From the NCBI GenBank assembly GCA_030123625.1, contig CP126121.1:205001-269000 (forward strand): a DNA stretch of 64,000 bases. The letters run 5' to 3'. This DNA is from Nitrospira sp. (lineage in GTDB: Bacteria > Nitrospirota > Nitrospiria > Nitrospirales > Nitrospiraceae). The translations under genes were made by a program, and so were the position numbers. Below, piece after piece: positions 17,185-26,853 of the stretch; within the stretch, counting starts at the first letter, position 1, and the number at the start of each line of letters is the position of its first letter. The notes beneath the pieces are model-generated. The model was not told where the DNA came from. It searched no databases and saw nothing but the letters and a program-made list of their open reading frames with translations.

Positions 17185-17275
17185 GGGAACAACTGTCTCG
17201 ATGATGTCAAATTGTCTCAGGCGAGATTCAATAACTGTGAAGATTTTCAGTCCTCTCTCAAGGCATTTCGCTTGC
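17185..17275 (+). promoter_or_regulatory. Sigma-54 promoter and upstream operator of the second GH15 gene
   Basis: AAGGCATTTCGCTTGCA at 17261-17277 has GG (17262-17263) and GC (17274-17275) spaced by ten bases, 50 bases before the GH15 start. CAACTGTCTCGA at 17190-17201 repeats an operator word found before the TPP-enzyme operon, and TGTCTCAG follows at 17214. About 100 bases here are homologous, in opposite orientation, to 11100-11262. Confidence 0.6.
17262..17275 (+). promoter_or_regulatory. -24/-12 core of the second GH15 promoter
   Basis: GG at 17262-17263 and GC at 17274-17275 with ten bases between, inside AAGGCATTTCGCTTGCA. This is the best of the three sigma-54-like matches in the block. 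Confidence 0.6.
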
Positions 17276-17324
17276 ATCGTCTTCGCGAGACAACTCCATC
17301 GCCTAACTTGCGGCTGGTGAAAAG

Positions 17325-19154
17325 ATGCATCTCGAAGACTATGCCTTCATCGGCGATACACATACAGCGGCGTTGATAGGCCGTAATGGATCGATTGATT
17401 GGTTATGCCTGCCGCGCTTCGATTCCAACGCCTGTTTCGCAGCCTTGCTCGGCAATGAACAGAACGGACGATGGATCATTGCCCCCGCAGATCAGGACCA
17501 TCACATCACGCGACGTTACAGGCCGGACACCCTCATACTCGAGACGGATTTCACGACGAAGGATGGAACCGTGCAGGTCGTCGACTGTATGCCGATTCGG
17601 CAAGACTATCCGACAGTCGTGCGTCTTGTGACGGGTCTCCATGGTTCCGTTCGCATGCATATGCAGCTGATTCTTCGATTTGATTATGGTTCCGTCGTTC
17701 CATGGGTCACGAGGCATGCCGACGGTCTCCATGCGGTTGCCGGACCGGATAGCGTGTACATCGCCACCGGCGCGCCGACTCATGGGGAGCAATCGACGAG
17801 GGTGTCTGATTTCGTCGTTCACGCAGACCAACAGGTCTCTTTCACATTGATCTGGCATCCTTCCGAGAAACCGGTGCCGCCGGCTCCAGACGCCGCTCAA
17901 GCGATTAAAGAAACGATGCAATGGTGGCGACAATGGACATCTCGATGTCACCCCGAAGGAGAGCATCGAGAAGCGGTGATTCGATCGCTGATTACGCTCA
18001 AAGCCTTGATCTATGCTCCGACCGGCGGCATCGTGGCGGCACCTACCACATCCCTCCCCGAATGTCTCGGGGGCGTCCGAAACTGGGACTATCGCTATTG
18101 TTGGATCCGCGACGCCACCTACACCCTCTACGCCTTGCTGATTGCCGGCTATAAAGAGGAGGCATCGAACTGGAGAGATTGGCTCATTCGAACGATCGCC
18201 GGCGATCCGAGCCAACTGCAAATCATGTACGGAATCGCCGGCGAACGGCGGCTGACCGAACTGGAGCTCCCTTGGCTGTCGGGCTATGAGGGATCGTCAC
18301 CGGTTCGTACGGGAAACGCGGCTTGGCGTCAGCTTCAACTTGACGTCTTTGGAGAAGTCATGGATACGCTTCATCAGGCACGCCGGACCGGCATGGAAAC
18401 CAACGAACGCGGCTGGGACATCCAGACTACGATGGTGGAATACCTCGAATCCAAATGGAAGGAGCCCGACGAAGGCATCTGGGAGATCCGCGGCCCCCGG
18501 CGGCATTTCACCCATTCAAAAGTCATGGCCTGGGTGGCGATGGATCGTATGGTCAAGGACATCGAGGCATTTCATCTTCCCGGCGACGCCGCTCGTTGGA
18601 AACGGGTACGAGAGCAGATTCATCAGGAAGTATGCGACAAAGGATTCAATCCTTCGCGCAACACATTTACGCAATATTATGGATCGAGACAACCCGATGC
18701 CAGCCTGCTTATGATCCCGTTGGTGGGTTTTCTTTCTTCTGACGATCCACGTGTCCAAGGGACAGTGACGGCGATCGAGAAGGAATTGTGCCGCGACGGG
18801 TTGATCCTGCGTTATTCACACGAGGGCTCTCAAGATGTCGATGGGCTGCCGTCGGGCGAAGGCACGTTCCTCGCCTGCTCATTTTGGTTGGCCGACACGT
18901 ATGTGCTTCAGGGCCGTCACAACGAAGCAGAGCAACTGTTTCAGCGACTCCTGGCGCTTCGGAACGATCTCGGACTTCTATCCGAAGAATACGATACAGG
19001 GGCGAAACGGTTGGTGGGGAACTTTCCACAAGCCCTCTCCCACCTGTCGTTAGTCAATACGGCCTATACCCTTTCAAATACAGCCGGACCGTCACAACAT
19101 CGGCAGAGCCCCGAAAAGACATCACCGGAATCTGCACGTCATCTGAATCAGTGA
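17325..19154 (+). CDS. Second glycoside hydrolase family 15 enzyme
   Basis: A 609-residue paralogue of the GH15 protein at 11423, with all family motifs. The start is 'MHLEDYAFIGDTHTAALIGR'. The barrel has 'RNWDYRYCWIRDATYTLYAL', 'DEGIWEIRGPRRHFTHSKVM' with the probable general-acid Glu, and 'LGLLSEEYDTGAKRLVGNFP'. The C-terminus is extended by a Ser/Pro-rich tail. No signal peptide is present. It follows a sigma-54-type promoter and is followed after 72 bases by the Mo-oxidoreductase gene, which may be in the same transcript. Confidence 0.92.
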   Translation: MHLEDYAFIGDTHTAALIGRNGSIDWLCLPRFDSNACFAALLGNEQNGRWIIAPADQDHHITRRYRPDTLILETDFTTKDGTVQVVDCMPIRQDYPTVVRLVTGLHGSVRMHMQLILRFDYGSVVPWVTRHADGLHAVAGPDSVYIATGAPTHGEQSTRVSDFVVHADQQVSFTLIWHPSEKPVPPAPDAAQAIKETMQWWRQWTSRCHPEGEHREAVIRSLITLKALIYAPTGGIVAAPTTSLPECLGGVRNWDYRYCWIRDATYTLYALLIAGYKEEASNWRDWLIRTIAGDPSQLQIMYGIAGERRLTELELPWLSGYEGSSPVRTGNAAWRQLQLDVFGEVMDTLHQARRTGMETNERGWDIQTTMVEYLESKWKEPDEGIWEIRGPRRHFTHSKVMAWVAMDRMVKDIEAFHLPGDAARWKRVREQIHQEVCDKGFNPSRNTFTQYYGSRQPDASLLMIPLVGFLSSDDPRVQGTVTAIEKELCRDGLILRYSHEGSQDVDGLPSGEGTFLACSFWLADTYVLQGRHNEAEQLFQRLLALRNDLGLLSEEYDTGAKRLVGNFPQALSHLSLVNTAYTLSNTAGPSQHRQSPEKTSPESARHLNQ

Positions 19155-19226
19155 GAGGACCGGAGATCCTGCGGTCGATGGGGCGCGATCCGAACGCGTA
19201 GATTCGGCAAAAAGGAAGTTCCTGAT

Positions 19227-20720
19227 ATGGATTCGAACACGACTGAACTCGGTTTCCCCATGTGGCTGAGGATCAACCACTTTATCAATCTCTTCTGCAT
19301 CTTCCTTCTGATACGAAGCGGTCTTCAAATTTTGGCCGATCATCCGAAACTCTACTGGAATGACCATTGCCGACCGGGAAACGAATGGGTGAAATTCGGG
19401 AAGAAAAAAATGCCGACGAATCGGTTGTTCACGTCGATGGACGAGGCGGAGGACGTTTCACCCATCTTCGCTATCCCGGGGGGGCACCACAATCTGGGAG
19501 CCGGCCGTAATTGGCATTTTTTGATCGTGCCGCTTTGGATCCTAAACGGCCTCTGCTATGTGGGCTTGCTGTTTGCCACGGGCCAGTGGCGCCGTCTCAT
19601 CCCAACGAGCTGGTCGATCTTCCCCGACGCCTGGCAGAGCTTCCTCACATTCATCAGCTTGAACGTTCCGCCGGAGTCGTCGTTTCATCCATACGATCCT
19701 CTCCAGCAACTCGTATACGCCGGCGTCGTTTTTCTCCTCGGTCCCCTGATGATCGCCACGGGCCTGTCGCAATCACCCGCGCTCATCGCCCGATACCCAT
19801 GGTACCCCCGCATATTCGGAGGACGGCAGGGCGCACGAAGCCTCCATTTTATCGGTTTGATGCTCATGATATTCTACGTGCTGTCGCATCTCACCATGGT
19901 TGTCCTCGTCCACTTTCCACGCGACGTGGAGAAAATGTTTTCCATGTTCGGCCCGCCGGGTCTGCCGTCTGTTGCGGCATTCCTTTCGGCATCCTTGGCA
20001 CTGCTCGCCGTAATTGGATTCCACATTGCGGCGACCTTGTACACACGCCGACACCAGCGCCGCTTCCAAGAGCATGCTGGAAAGATCGTGGAACCTCTCA
20101 TGCGTTTATTCTTCGGCAAACTGAGGTCTCGCCAGCATTTCGCCCGACAGGACGTAACGGCGATGCACCATGTCAACGGCTATCCGCCCGAGAACGGCGA
20201 CTATCGTCGCATGGCAGAAACCGGATTTCACGACTGGCGCTTGCGTATCGGTGGACTCGTCGAACAGCCGCTGGAACTCTCGTTGAGCGATCTCCAGCAG
20301 ATGCCGAAGCGCGAACAAACGGTCAGGCACAACTGCATTCAAGGATGGACGGGCATCGCGACCTGGGCCGGCGTAGAAGTCCGCGAGGTCTTGCAGCGCT
20401 GTCGTCCTAAGTCAGAAGCCAAATGGATCGTGTTCCATGCGTTCGTTCAGGAAGAATATGCGCCTGACCATTACTACGAAGTTCTGAGATTGGACGAGGT
20501 GCAGGATCCGCAAACAATTCTGGCGTATGAGATGAACGGACATCCGTTACCCTACGAACACGGCGCGCCTTGCCGTCTACGGGTAGAGACGAAGGTCGGG
20601 TACAAAATGGTGAAGTATCTGCGGCACATTGAGCTCGTGCCTTCATTGGACCAGGTTGGATTAGGCTATGGCGGATACCGCGAGGACCATCAGTTTTACG
20701 AGAAGGTGGCGTCGATTTGA
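19227..20720 (+). CDS. Cytochrome b561-type membrane domain fused to a molybdopterin oxidoreductase domain
   Basis: This 497-residue protein has an N-terminal four-helix cytochrome b561/FDH-gamma-like domain (residues ~10-270) with candidate haem His in 'MWLRINHFINLFCIFLLIRS' and 'SLHFIGLMLMIFYVLSHLTM'. The C-terminal ~190 residues are a sulfite-oxidase-type molybdopterin domain (DWRLRIGGLVEQPLELSLSD) with the Mo-ligand Cys in 'VRHNCIQGWTGIATWAGV'. It probably transfers electrons between quinone or cytochrome and a periplasmic substrate, as YedYZ-like systems do with separate subunits. No dimerisation domain is present, unlike the gene at the window's left edge. Its stop overlaps the next start by one base. 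Confidence 0.88.
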   Translation: MDSNTTELGFPMWLRINHFINLFCIFLLIRSGLQILADHPKLYWNDHCRPGNEWVKFGKKKMPTNRLFTSMDEAEDVSPIFAIPGGHHNLGAGRNWHFLIVPLWILNGLCYVGLLFATGQWRRLIPTSWSIFPDAWQSFLTFISLNVPPESSFHPYDPLQQLVYAGVVFLLGPLMIATGLSQSPALIARYPWYPRIFGGRQGARSLHFIGLMLMIFYVLSHLTMVVLVHFPRDVEKMFSMFGPPGLPSVAAFLSASLALLAVIGFHIAATLYTRRHQRRFQEHAGKIVEPLMRLFFGKLRSRQHFARQDVTAMHHVNGYPPENGDYRRMAETGFHDWRLRIGGLVEQPLELSLSDLQQMPKREQTVRHNCIQGWTGIATWAGVEVREVLQRCRPKSEAKWIVFHAFVQEEYAPDHYYEVLRLDEVQDPQTILAYEMNGHPLPYEHGAPCRLRVETKVGYKMVKYLRHIELVPSLDQVGLGYGGYREDHQFYEKVASI

Positions 20721-20959
20721 TGGCAACATCGTTCTTTCATGAAGAGACTATTCCCACCGACGATCACACCGTCATGGAGCTGGTGCGCTATTACTATGAC
20801 GATATCTCGGCGGAGGTGTTGACGCGCTCGTTTCATCTTTTTCCTGCGACAGCAGAAAAACAATTTCTTGAGAATGACCGCATCCCGCTCGCCGACCTTC
20901 GTCCGGACCTCAAGGCCGTATTGATTCGGTTTCTTTACCACCGCAATGACAAGAAGTGA
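20720..20959 (+). CDS. Small conserved-looking protein coupled to the Mo-oxidoreductase
   Basis: A 79-residue soluble acidic protein (MATSFFHEETIPTDDH...) whose ATG overlaps the oxidoreductase stop by one base. I recognise no domain. It contains 'VRYYYDDISAEVLTRSFHLF' and ends 'IRFLYHRNDKK'. Tight coupling suggests a role in assembly or partnering of the upstream enzyme. Confidence 0.6.
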   Translation: MATSFFHEETIPTDDHTVMELVRYYYDDISAEVLTRSFHLFPATAEKQFLENDRIPLADLRPDLKAVLIRFLYHRNDKK

Positions 20960-20968
20960 GTGTGCTTC

Positions 20969-21085
20969 ATGACGATCTTTCTTCTGGCCTTGATCATCAT
21001 TCCGATTTTCTGGCTGCTGGGCTTGCTCGCTTATTTGCTTTCCTGGATTGATACAGACAAAGATCGGGCATACGTTTCCAAATAG
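20969..21085 (+). CDS. 38-residue single-pass membrane protein
   Basis: An ATG nine bases after the preceding stop opens a 38-residue ORF. It is almost entirely one TM helix (IFLLALIIIPIFWLLGLLAY) followed by a polar tail (SWIDTDKDRAYVSK). Length, charge distribution and position at the end of a membrane-oxidoreductase transcript resemble the small accessory subunits of respiratory complexes. No homologue is asserted. Confidence 0.55.
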   Translation: MTIFLLALIIIPIFWLLGLLAYLLSWIDTDKDRAYVSK

Positions 21086-21130
21086 CCTCCGCTTTCAAAG
21101 CAACGTCGATTCTCTCTTCAGGAGTCTGCT

Positions 21131-21496
21131 TCAATTTTTACTCACCGACCGCACGTCCAATGTCCCTAAGAAGTGCCCTTCGATTGTGACCTGATCGCCG
21201 TCTTTGAGCATAATGGTTCCCATTTGGCAGATGGTCGCATAACTGGCATCGATGGTCCCGGTGTCATCCTCGATCGAGAATATCTGAATACACTTTTCCA
21301 GCTTGGTCTTGTGGCCGATAAAGTGATTCATGCGGTAGTTCTTCACCCTACCCTCCACCTGGACGACTTTCATCTTATACGCCTCCGGATACGCAAACAG
21401 AGAATTGATTGTAACCGGCTCAGCCGCCCAGCCGGCGGAAGCAAACAGCACAAGGATCAGCATCGTCAGGCCCACCGATCTTATCGTCCGCATCAT
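21131..21496 (-). CDS. Secreted OB-fold-like small protein
   Basis: The start at 21496 has AGGAGG seven bases upstream and gives a 121-residue protein with a clear Sec signal (VGLTMLILVLFASAGWAAEP). The mature part (VTINSLFAYPEAYKMKVVQV EGRV split by strands, then IEDDTGTIDASYATICQMG and LKDGDQVTIEGHFLG) has the strand pattern of a small OB-fold. It is probably periplasmic. Function unknown. It lies 44 bases downstream of the Lon-domain gene on the same strand. Confidence 0.65.
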   Translation of the reverse strand: MMRTIRSVGLTMLILVLFASAGWAAEPVTINSLFAYPEAYKMKVVQVEGRVKNYRMNHFIGHKTKLEKCIQIFSIEDDTGTIDASYATICQMGTIMLKDGDQVTIEGHFLGTLDVRSVSKN

Positions 21497-21540
21497 CGCA
21501 GTGCCTCCTATTTGTAAAACATGAGTCTGCATGGAGCACG

Positions 21541-22440
21541 CTATGGAACGTGGCGCAAGGCTTGACCGGTTGCCGCACTGTAGGCTTCCACAAGCGTATG
21601 GACTTCGATCACCTGGATGGATCTCTCAGCGCCGGTAAAGTTGAGATGGCTGTTATCCAATGCATCGGGCACGATCATCGTGGTCTTTCTGAGATCCCGA
21701 CAGGCGCTCATCTTATCCACGAGTCGCCCCACCGCTTGGATCCCAGCGTCCGGCTCAATCGTCCCCGACATACAGACATCTTGGCGAATCGGATCGCCGA
21801 GCAGTGCGGCAGCAATGCCCACGGCAAAGATCCCGCCCGCACTGGGCCCATCCAACCGAGCGGGCACCAGAATGCGCACACGTAAGTATCGGGGATCATA
21901 TCCCACCTCCCTTGTAGCGACCATGACAGCCGTATGAAATGAATAGGCGGATACGGGCATGAGGTTTGAATCGCCCAGAATCTCCGGACCCTTGCCATCG
22001 GCCTTGTACCCGACCGTCAGTTGCGCCACAAATCCTCGCCATGAACCGGTAATAGAACCCACGTTATTTTGACCAACGCCCAAAAGAGGTACTGTCAGAG
22101 AGACTTCGGAAAACGGCAACGGTGTTCGGCTATATGACTTCGAAGGATTGCCGGGATAGTTGGTGCTGGATACCGGTGGCGGAATGATGGCCGGTCTAGG
22201 AGAACGAGATGCTGGAGAGTTCTCCAGCGGAGAATAAGTCTTCAGCTCACCCAGCAGTCTGCAGCCTGGCCCGCTGCGGTCGGTATACAGATCCGACCGT
22301 CCTTGGCGAGGGCAGATCCAGGTTTCGGCCCATGCCGAATTTATGGAAAAGCCGCTTTGGAGGAAGTTGATCAGAAAAATCAGCGCAACAAGGCGCCGCC
22401 ACTGCCGGCGTGTCAGTAGGGCTTCGACCACGTATGTCAT
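21541..22440 (-). CDS. Secreted protein with Lon-type (S16) protease domain
   Basis: This 299-residue protein has an N-terminal hydrophobic signal (LVALIFLINFLQSGFSINSA), a variable Pro/Ser-rich region and a C-terminal S16 domain. Catalytic Ser is in 'LDGPSAGGIFAVGIAAALLG'; the catalytic Lys candidate is in 'QAVGRLVDKMSACR'. 'VCMSGTIEPDAGI' precedes it as in Lon. There is no AAA+ domain, so it is an ATP-independent, exported Lon-C-like protease, as in secreted or PDZ-linked S16 proteins. Substrate unknown. Confidence 0.78.
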   Translation of the reverse strand: MTYVVEALLTRRQWRRLVALIFLINFLQSGFSINSAWAETWICPRQGRSDLYTDRSGPGCRLLGELKTYSPLENSPASRSPRPAIIPPPVSSTNYPGNPSKSYSRTPLPFSEVSLTVPLLGVGQNNVGSITGSWRGFVAQLTVGYKADGKGPEILGDSNLMPVSAYSFHTAVMVATREVGYDPRYLRVRILVPARLDGPSAGGIFAVGIAAALLGDPIRQDVCMSGTIEPDAGIQAVGRLVDKMSACRDLRKTTMIVPDALDNSHLNFTGAERSIQVIEVHTLVEAYSAATGQALRHVP

Positions 22441-22533
22441 TGCCTCCGGAGAATACCGGCATCTGAAGCCTATCGCGAGAAACGATGTTCGTCAAAAGTA
22501 GCGGGATTGCAGAAGCAGTGAAGAAGGTGGCTA

Positions 22534-23841
22534 TTACCCCGGCAAGGCTTGATACCAGCCGTTGGCCTGAACGAGCGTAATCTTACTGTCGAACAGCCGA
22601 CTGACCTGATCGTCAGTCAGCAGAGCTGATTTGAAGCCGTCTGTCACGATCTTCCCGTCTTTCAGGAAAATGACGCGATCGATCTCCGGCGGAATTTCAT
22701 GCAGATGGTGCGTCACGAGCAGAACGGTCTTTCCTTTCGCGATTTGAGCACGCAGCAGATCGAGATATTGAAAGCAGGCCTTGAGGTCGAGGCCGCTTGT
22801 CGGCTCATCAAGCACCAGCACCGGCGGGTCATGCACCAGCGCCCGACCCAAGAGAAATCGTCGCTGCTCGCCGGTAGACAGATGGCCGAAGCGGCGGCCG
22901 GACAAGGCCATAATCCCCAATTCCTGCATTACCTCATATGCCCTGGTCATCTGAGTTTTAGTGAATTGTTGGTATTCATAGGTATCGTTGCTCGCATAAA
23001 ACCCGGACAGGATCACATTGAGCCCTTCGGCACAAACCAGATAGTCTCGTTGAAGATCGTGTGACACGATACCGATTCGTTTCCGCACATCCCAGACGTT
23101 CCAGCGCTCATCGCCGAAAAGAATCATCCGCGTTTCATCTCTCGACATCGCATGGACTTCCCCTGACAACAATTTGAGAAGGGTCGATTTCCCCGCTCCA
23201 TTAGGACCAAGAATGGCCGCATGTTCTCCCGCTCGCAAGGCGAAGGAGAAATCCGAGAAGACGCAGGTATCGCCTCGATAAACCGTGGCATGCTCGATAT
23301 CGAGGATTGGAGCGGAACCGTCTGATCGGCTCGACTCTTGGAGCGGAAGATCAATCGGGTCCAGGATTGGTTGCCGGACTGGTTGACCAGCGCGTCGAGC
23401 CTGTTCAAGCCCAGCGCGAGCCAACGCGTCTGCCCGCTCATTCTCCAGGTGTCCGTTGTGCCCTCTGACCCAGTGCCATTCGAGTGCATGCTTGGCAACC
23501 AACGCATCGAGTCGCCGCCACAAGTCTTCATTCTTCACCGGGTCTTTCCCGGCCGTTTTCCACCCACGCTGCTTCCAACTGTGGATCCACTCGCTGATGC
23601 CCTTCTGGACATATTGCGAATCGGTGTAGACCCGCGCCTGTGTCGGTTGAGTGAGCGACTGCAACGCCTCAATGACCGCGAGCAACTCCATCCGATTGTT
23701 CGTCGTCGCGGGCTCGCCGCCACAGAGTTCCGTTTCAGCATCGCCGATTCGCAGCAAAACTCCCCAGCCTCCTGGTCCAGGATTTCCGCTGCAGGCACCA
23801 TCTGTGTAGATGTCGATCACTCGGCTATAGTTCACATGCAT
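22534..23841 (-). CDS. RNase HI fused to an ABC-transporter-type ATPase
   Basis: One uninterrupted frame of 435 residues encodes two complete enzymes. Residues 1-150 are RNase HI with all four catalytic acids: '[17 protein letters not shown]', '[13 protein letters not shown]', '[12 protein letters not shown]' and '[13 protein letters not shown]'. After a ~40-residue linker, residues ~185-420 are an ABC ATPase: Walker A '[16 protein letters not shown]', signature '[16 protein letters not shown]', Walker B '[13 protein letters not shown]' and switch '[11 protein letters not shown]'. The ATPase resembles ModF/molybdate-type cytoplasmic ABC proteins. No permease is adjacent. It follows aroC by 65 bases. 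Confidence 0.85.
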   Translation of the reverse strand: MHVNYSRVIDIYTDGACSGNPGPGGWGVLLRIGDAETELCGGEPATTNNRMELLAVIEALQSLTQPTQARVYTDSQYVQKGISEWIHSWKQRGWKTAGKDPVKNEDLWRRLDALVAKHALEWHWVRGHNGHLENERADALARAGLEQARRAGQPVRQPILDPIDLPLQESSRSDGSAPILDIEHATVYRGDTCVFSDFSFALRAGEHAAILGPNGAGKSTLLKLLSGEVHAMSRDETRMILFGDERWNVWDVRKRIGIVSHDLQRDYLVCAEGLNVILSGFYASNDTYEYQQFTKTQMTRAYEVMQELGIMALSGRRFGHLSTGEQRRFLLGRALVHDPPVLVLDEPTSGLDLKACFQYLDLLRAQIAKGKTVLLVTHHLHEIPPEIDRVIFLKDGKIVTDGFKSALLTDDQVSRLFDSKITLVQANGWYQALPG

Positions 23842-23906
23842 TCCTGTTCAAATTGCACACGTTCATCGATGAATGGACTAGAATTGTTCTTACGCACTGA
23901 AGTTCG

Positions 23907-25070
23907 TTACGCTTCGGCAGGGTCAGGATTGTTTTTCGGGACTGGCTGACTCTTTCTCTGTGAAGTAGCCCATCGGACTGAGCCGGAAATTTTTGGCGTT
24001 TTCGTCGCCACATCAGCATTTTGGGCTCGATGCAACAATGCATGGTCCATCAGGACGAGGGCCATCATAGCTTCGGCAATGGGGGTGGCGCGGATGCCGA
24101 CGCAGGGGTCGTGGCGGCCGGTCGTCTCTACCGTCACGGCATTGCCGCTCTTATCGATGGATCGGCGCGGGACACGGATGCTCGACGTGGGCTTGATGCC
24201 GATGGTGACGACGATATCCTGCCCGGTGGAAATACCTCCCAGAATACCACCGGCGTGATTCGTGACAAAGCCATCGGGAGTCAGCTCATCCCCGTGCTCT
24301 GAGCCGCGCTGTGCGACCGACGCAAAGCCCGATCCGATCTCCACCGCCTTCACTGCATTGATGCCCATCATTGCTGCAGCCAAATCGGCGTCCAATTTCC
24401 CATAGACCGGCGCCCCCCACCCGACCGGCACATGCTGGGCCACGGTCGTGATTTTCGCGCCCACAGAATCGCCGTCTTTCCGAAGCTCATCCATGAAGGT
24501 TTCCAGCTTTGGGATTACACCCGGATCCGCGGAGAAAAACGGATTCCGACCAACGGCATCCCAATCTTTGAAAGCCAATTCATGGGGTCCCAGCTGGCTC
24601 AGATAGCCGCGAATCACGACACCATATTTCTCGCTGAGCCACTTCCTCGCAATGGCGGCGGCGGCAACTCGAACCGCAGTCTCACGGGCCGATGCGCGTC
24701 CCCCCCCTCGATGATCACGAATACCATACTTTTGCCAGTACGTGTAGTCTGCATGCCCCGGACGAAAGCTATCGATCAAATTCCCATAATCACGGCTGCG
24801 CTGGTCTTCATTACGGATCAATAGCGCGATTGGCGCGCCGGTGGTCTGTCCTTCAAACAGGCCCGACAGGATTTCCACGCGGTCCGATTCCTGCCGCTGA
24901 GTCACGTGGCGAGAAGTGCCCGGTTTTCGTCGGTCGAGATCTTTCTGGATGTCTTCGGTCGAAAGCGAAAGACCCGGTGGACAACCATCGACGACGCAGC
25001 CGATCGCAGTCCCATGGCTCTCCCCGAACGATGTGACGGTAAAGATTCTGCCGAAGGTATTGCAAGCCAT
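23907..25070 (-). CDS. aroC: Chorismate synthase
   Basis: This enzyme makes chorismate from 5-enolpyruvylshikimate-3-phosphate, using reduced FMN, in the last shikimate step. Family motifs are clear: '[19 protein letters not shown]', '[20 protein letters not shown]', '[14 protein letters not shown]', '[17 protein letters not shown]' and '[17 protein letters not shown]'. The length, 387 residues, includes a ~25-residue basic C-terminal extension. It sits 19 bases after aspS in the order rluB-aspS-aroC-rnhA/ABC. Confidence 0.95.
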   Translation of the reverse strand: MACNTFGRIFTVTSFGESHGTAIGCVVDGCPPGLSLSTEDIQKDLDRRKPGTSRHVTQRQESDRVEILSGLFEGQTTGAPIALLIRNEDQRSRDYGNLIDSFRPGHADYTYWQKYGIRDHRGGGRASARETAVRVAAAAIARKWLSEKYGVVIRGYLSQLGPHELAFKDWDAVGRNPFFSADPGVIPKLETFMDELRKDGDSVGAKITTVAQHVPVGWGAPVYGKLDADLAAAMMGINAVKAVEIGSGFASVAQRGSEHGDELTPDGFVTNHAGGILGGISTGQDIVVTIGIKPTSSIRVPRRSIDKSGNAVTVETTGRHDPCVGIRATPIAEAMMALVLMDHALLHRAQNADVATKTPKISGSVRWATSQRKSQPVPKNNPDPAEA

Positions 25071-25089
25071 GAGAACGAGAGGGCTCTCC

Positions 25090-26853
25090 CTATTCGACCA
25101 AGTCCAGTTTGATGCGCAATTCCTTGAGTTGATCCGGACTCACTGCAGACGGCGCATCGGTCAGCGGGCATTGCGCTTTCTGGGTCTTGGGAAATGCAAT
25201 GACATCTCGAATTGAATCGGCATTCCCGAGCAACATCACCAATCGATCCAATCCGAACGCAATCCCGCCATGCGGAGGTGCACCATACTCCAGCGCATCG
25301 AGTAAAAATCCAAACTTAGCCGATGCTTCCTCCTTGCCGATCCCGAGGAGGTCGAACACTTTGCTTTGCACATCGCGCCGGTGGATACGAATGCTTCCGC
25401 CTCCGATTTCGCTCCCATTGAGCACCATGTCATAGGCCTTCGCCCTCACTTTGAGTGGATCGGACTCGAACAGCGGCAGATCTTCATCAAGTGGTGCAGT
25501 GAATGGATGGTGCATGGCCACATACCGTTTCTGCTCCTGATCGTAATCCAACATGGGAAAATCGGTTACCCACAATGGCCGCCATGCGGAAGTGTCGATC
25601 AACTTCAGCTCTCCTCCCAATAGAAGCCGGATCCGCCCCATCACATCGTAGACGATCGATGGTTTATCGGCACCGAATAAAACCAGATCACCAGGCTTCG
25701 CTTCCGGCAATGCCGAGGCAAATGCTTTGGCATCCAAGAATTTGGCGATCACTGATTCAAGCTGGCCTTCCGCTGTAATCTTGAGCCATGCCAGGCCCTT
25801 TGCACCGAAATTCTTCGCCGTTTCTCCCAACGCGTCGATGCGTGTCCGCGAGAGCGTCGCTCCACCCTTCACGATCAAGGCCTTGACGATACCGCCCTTG
25901 GTCGCAGCATCTTTAAAGACTTTGAACTCGCTCGCAGCGCCGAAGGCCGTCACGTCATGGAGCGGCATATCGAACCGGAGATCCGGTTTATCCGATCCAT
26001 ATCGGTTCATGACTTCCGCGTAGGTCATTCGAGGAAAGGGCGTCGGCAATTGCACGCCGCCTGCCTCACGGAAGACGGTCACGATCATGAGCTCCATCAG
26101 GCTCATGACTTGCTCACGATCCACGAAGGACATCTCCAGATCGATCTGGGTAAATTCGGGCTGCCGGTCGTTGCGGAGGTCTTCATCGCGAAAGCAGCGT
26201 GCGATCTGATAGTAGCGATCGACTCCGCTCACCATCAGGACTTGTTTGAACAATTGCGGCGATTGCGGCAAGGCAAAAAACTGTCCGGGATTGACTCGGC
26301 TCGGCACCAAGTAGTCTCTGGCTCCTTCCGGCGTGCTTTTCGTCAAAATCGGAGTCTCGACTTCGAGAAACCCCTCCGCATTCAGAAAACTTCTGGTCGT
26401 CTGCATGATGCCGTGGCGCAAGCTCAAGAGCGACTGCATCCTAGGTCGGCGCAGATCCAGAAAGCGGTACTTCAACCGAATCGCTTCGGTCACTTCCGCG
26501 TCGTCTTCGATCAAAAACGGCGGCGTCTTGGCCTCATTCAGAATTTCCACTTCGTCGACGAACACCTCGATCTCCCCGGTGGAGAGGTTGGGATTCTTCG
26601 ACTCATCCGGTCGCGCCATGACTTGGCCGGTGACCGACACGACACACTCGCTGCGGAGCGAATGGGCAACCTGATGTACCCGGATGTTTCGCTCGGCATT
26701 GAACACGACCTGTGTGATGCCCGTTCGATCACGAAGATCGATGAAAATGACCGTGCCATGATCGCGCCGCCGCTGAACCCACCCGTTCAAGACGACGGTC
26801 CGGCCGATTTGTTTCGTATTTAACTCTCCACAGCGGTGCGTCCGGATGTTCAT
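25090..26853 (-). CDS. aspS: Aspartyl-tRNA synthetase
   Basis: A class II synthetase of 587 residues, the bacterial length with a GAD insertion. The OB anticodon-binding domain starts '[20 protein letters not shown]'. Class II motifs follow: '[10 protein letters not shown]', '[20 protein letters not shown]', '[19 protein letters not shown]' and, at the end, '[15 protein letters not shown]'. Whether it also charges tRNA-Asn (non-discriminating) cannot be decided without gatCAB context. The start overlaps the rluB stop by four bases. Confidence 0.95.
   Translation of the reverse strand: MNIRTHRCGELNTKQIGRTVVLNGWVQRRRDHGTVIFIDLRDRTGITQVVFNAERNIRVHQVAHSLRSECVVSVTGQVMARPDESKNPNLSTGEIEVFVDEVEILNEAKTPPFLIEDDAEVTEAIRLKYRFLDLRRPRMQSLLSLRHGIMQTTRSFLNAEGFLEVETPILTKSTPEGARDYLVPSRVNPGQFFALPQSPQLFKQVLMVSGVDRYYQIARCFRDEDLRNDRQPEFTQIDLEMSFVDREQVMSLMELMIVTVFREAGGVQLPTPFPRMTYAEVMNRYGSDKPDLRFDMPLHDVTAFGAASEFKVFKDAATKGGIVKALIVKGGATLSRTRIDALGETAKNFGAKGLAWLKITAEGQLESVIAKFLDAKAFASALPEAKPGDLVLFGADKPSIVYDVMGRIRLLLGGELKLIDTSAWRPLWVTDFPMLDYDQEQKRYVAMHHPFTAPLDEDLPLFESDPLKVRAKAYDMVLNGSEIGGGSIRIHRRDVQSKVFDLLGIGKEEASAKFGFLLDALEYGAPPHGGIAFGLDRLVMLLGNADSIRDVIAFPKTQKAQCPLTDAPSAVSPDQLKELRIKLDLVE

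Noticed and set aside
25957-26823. 288-residue plus-strand open frame
   Set aside because: Antisense to aspS.
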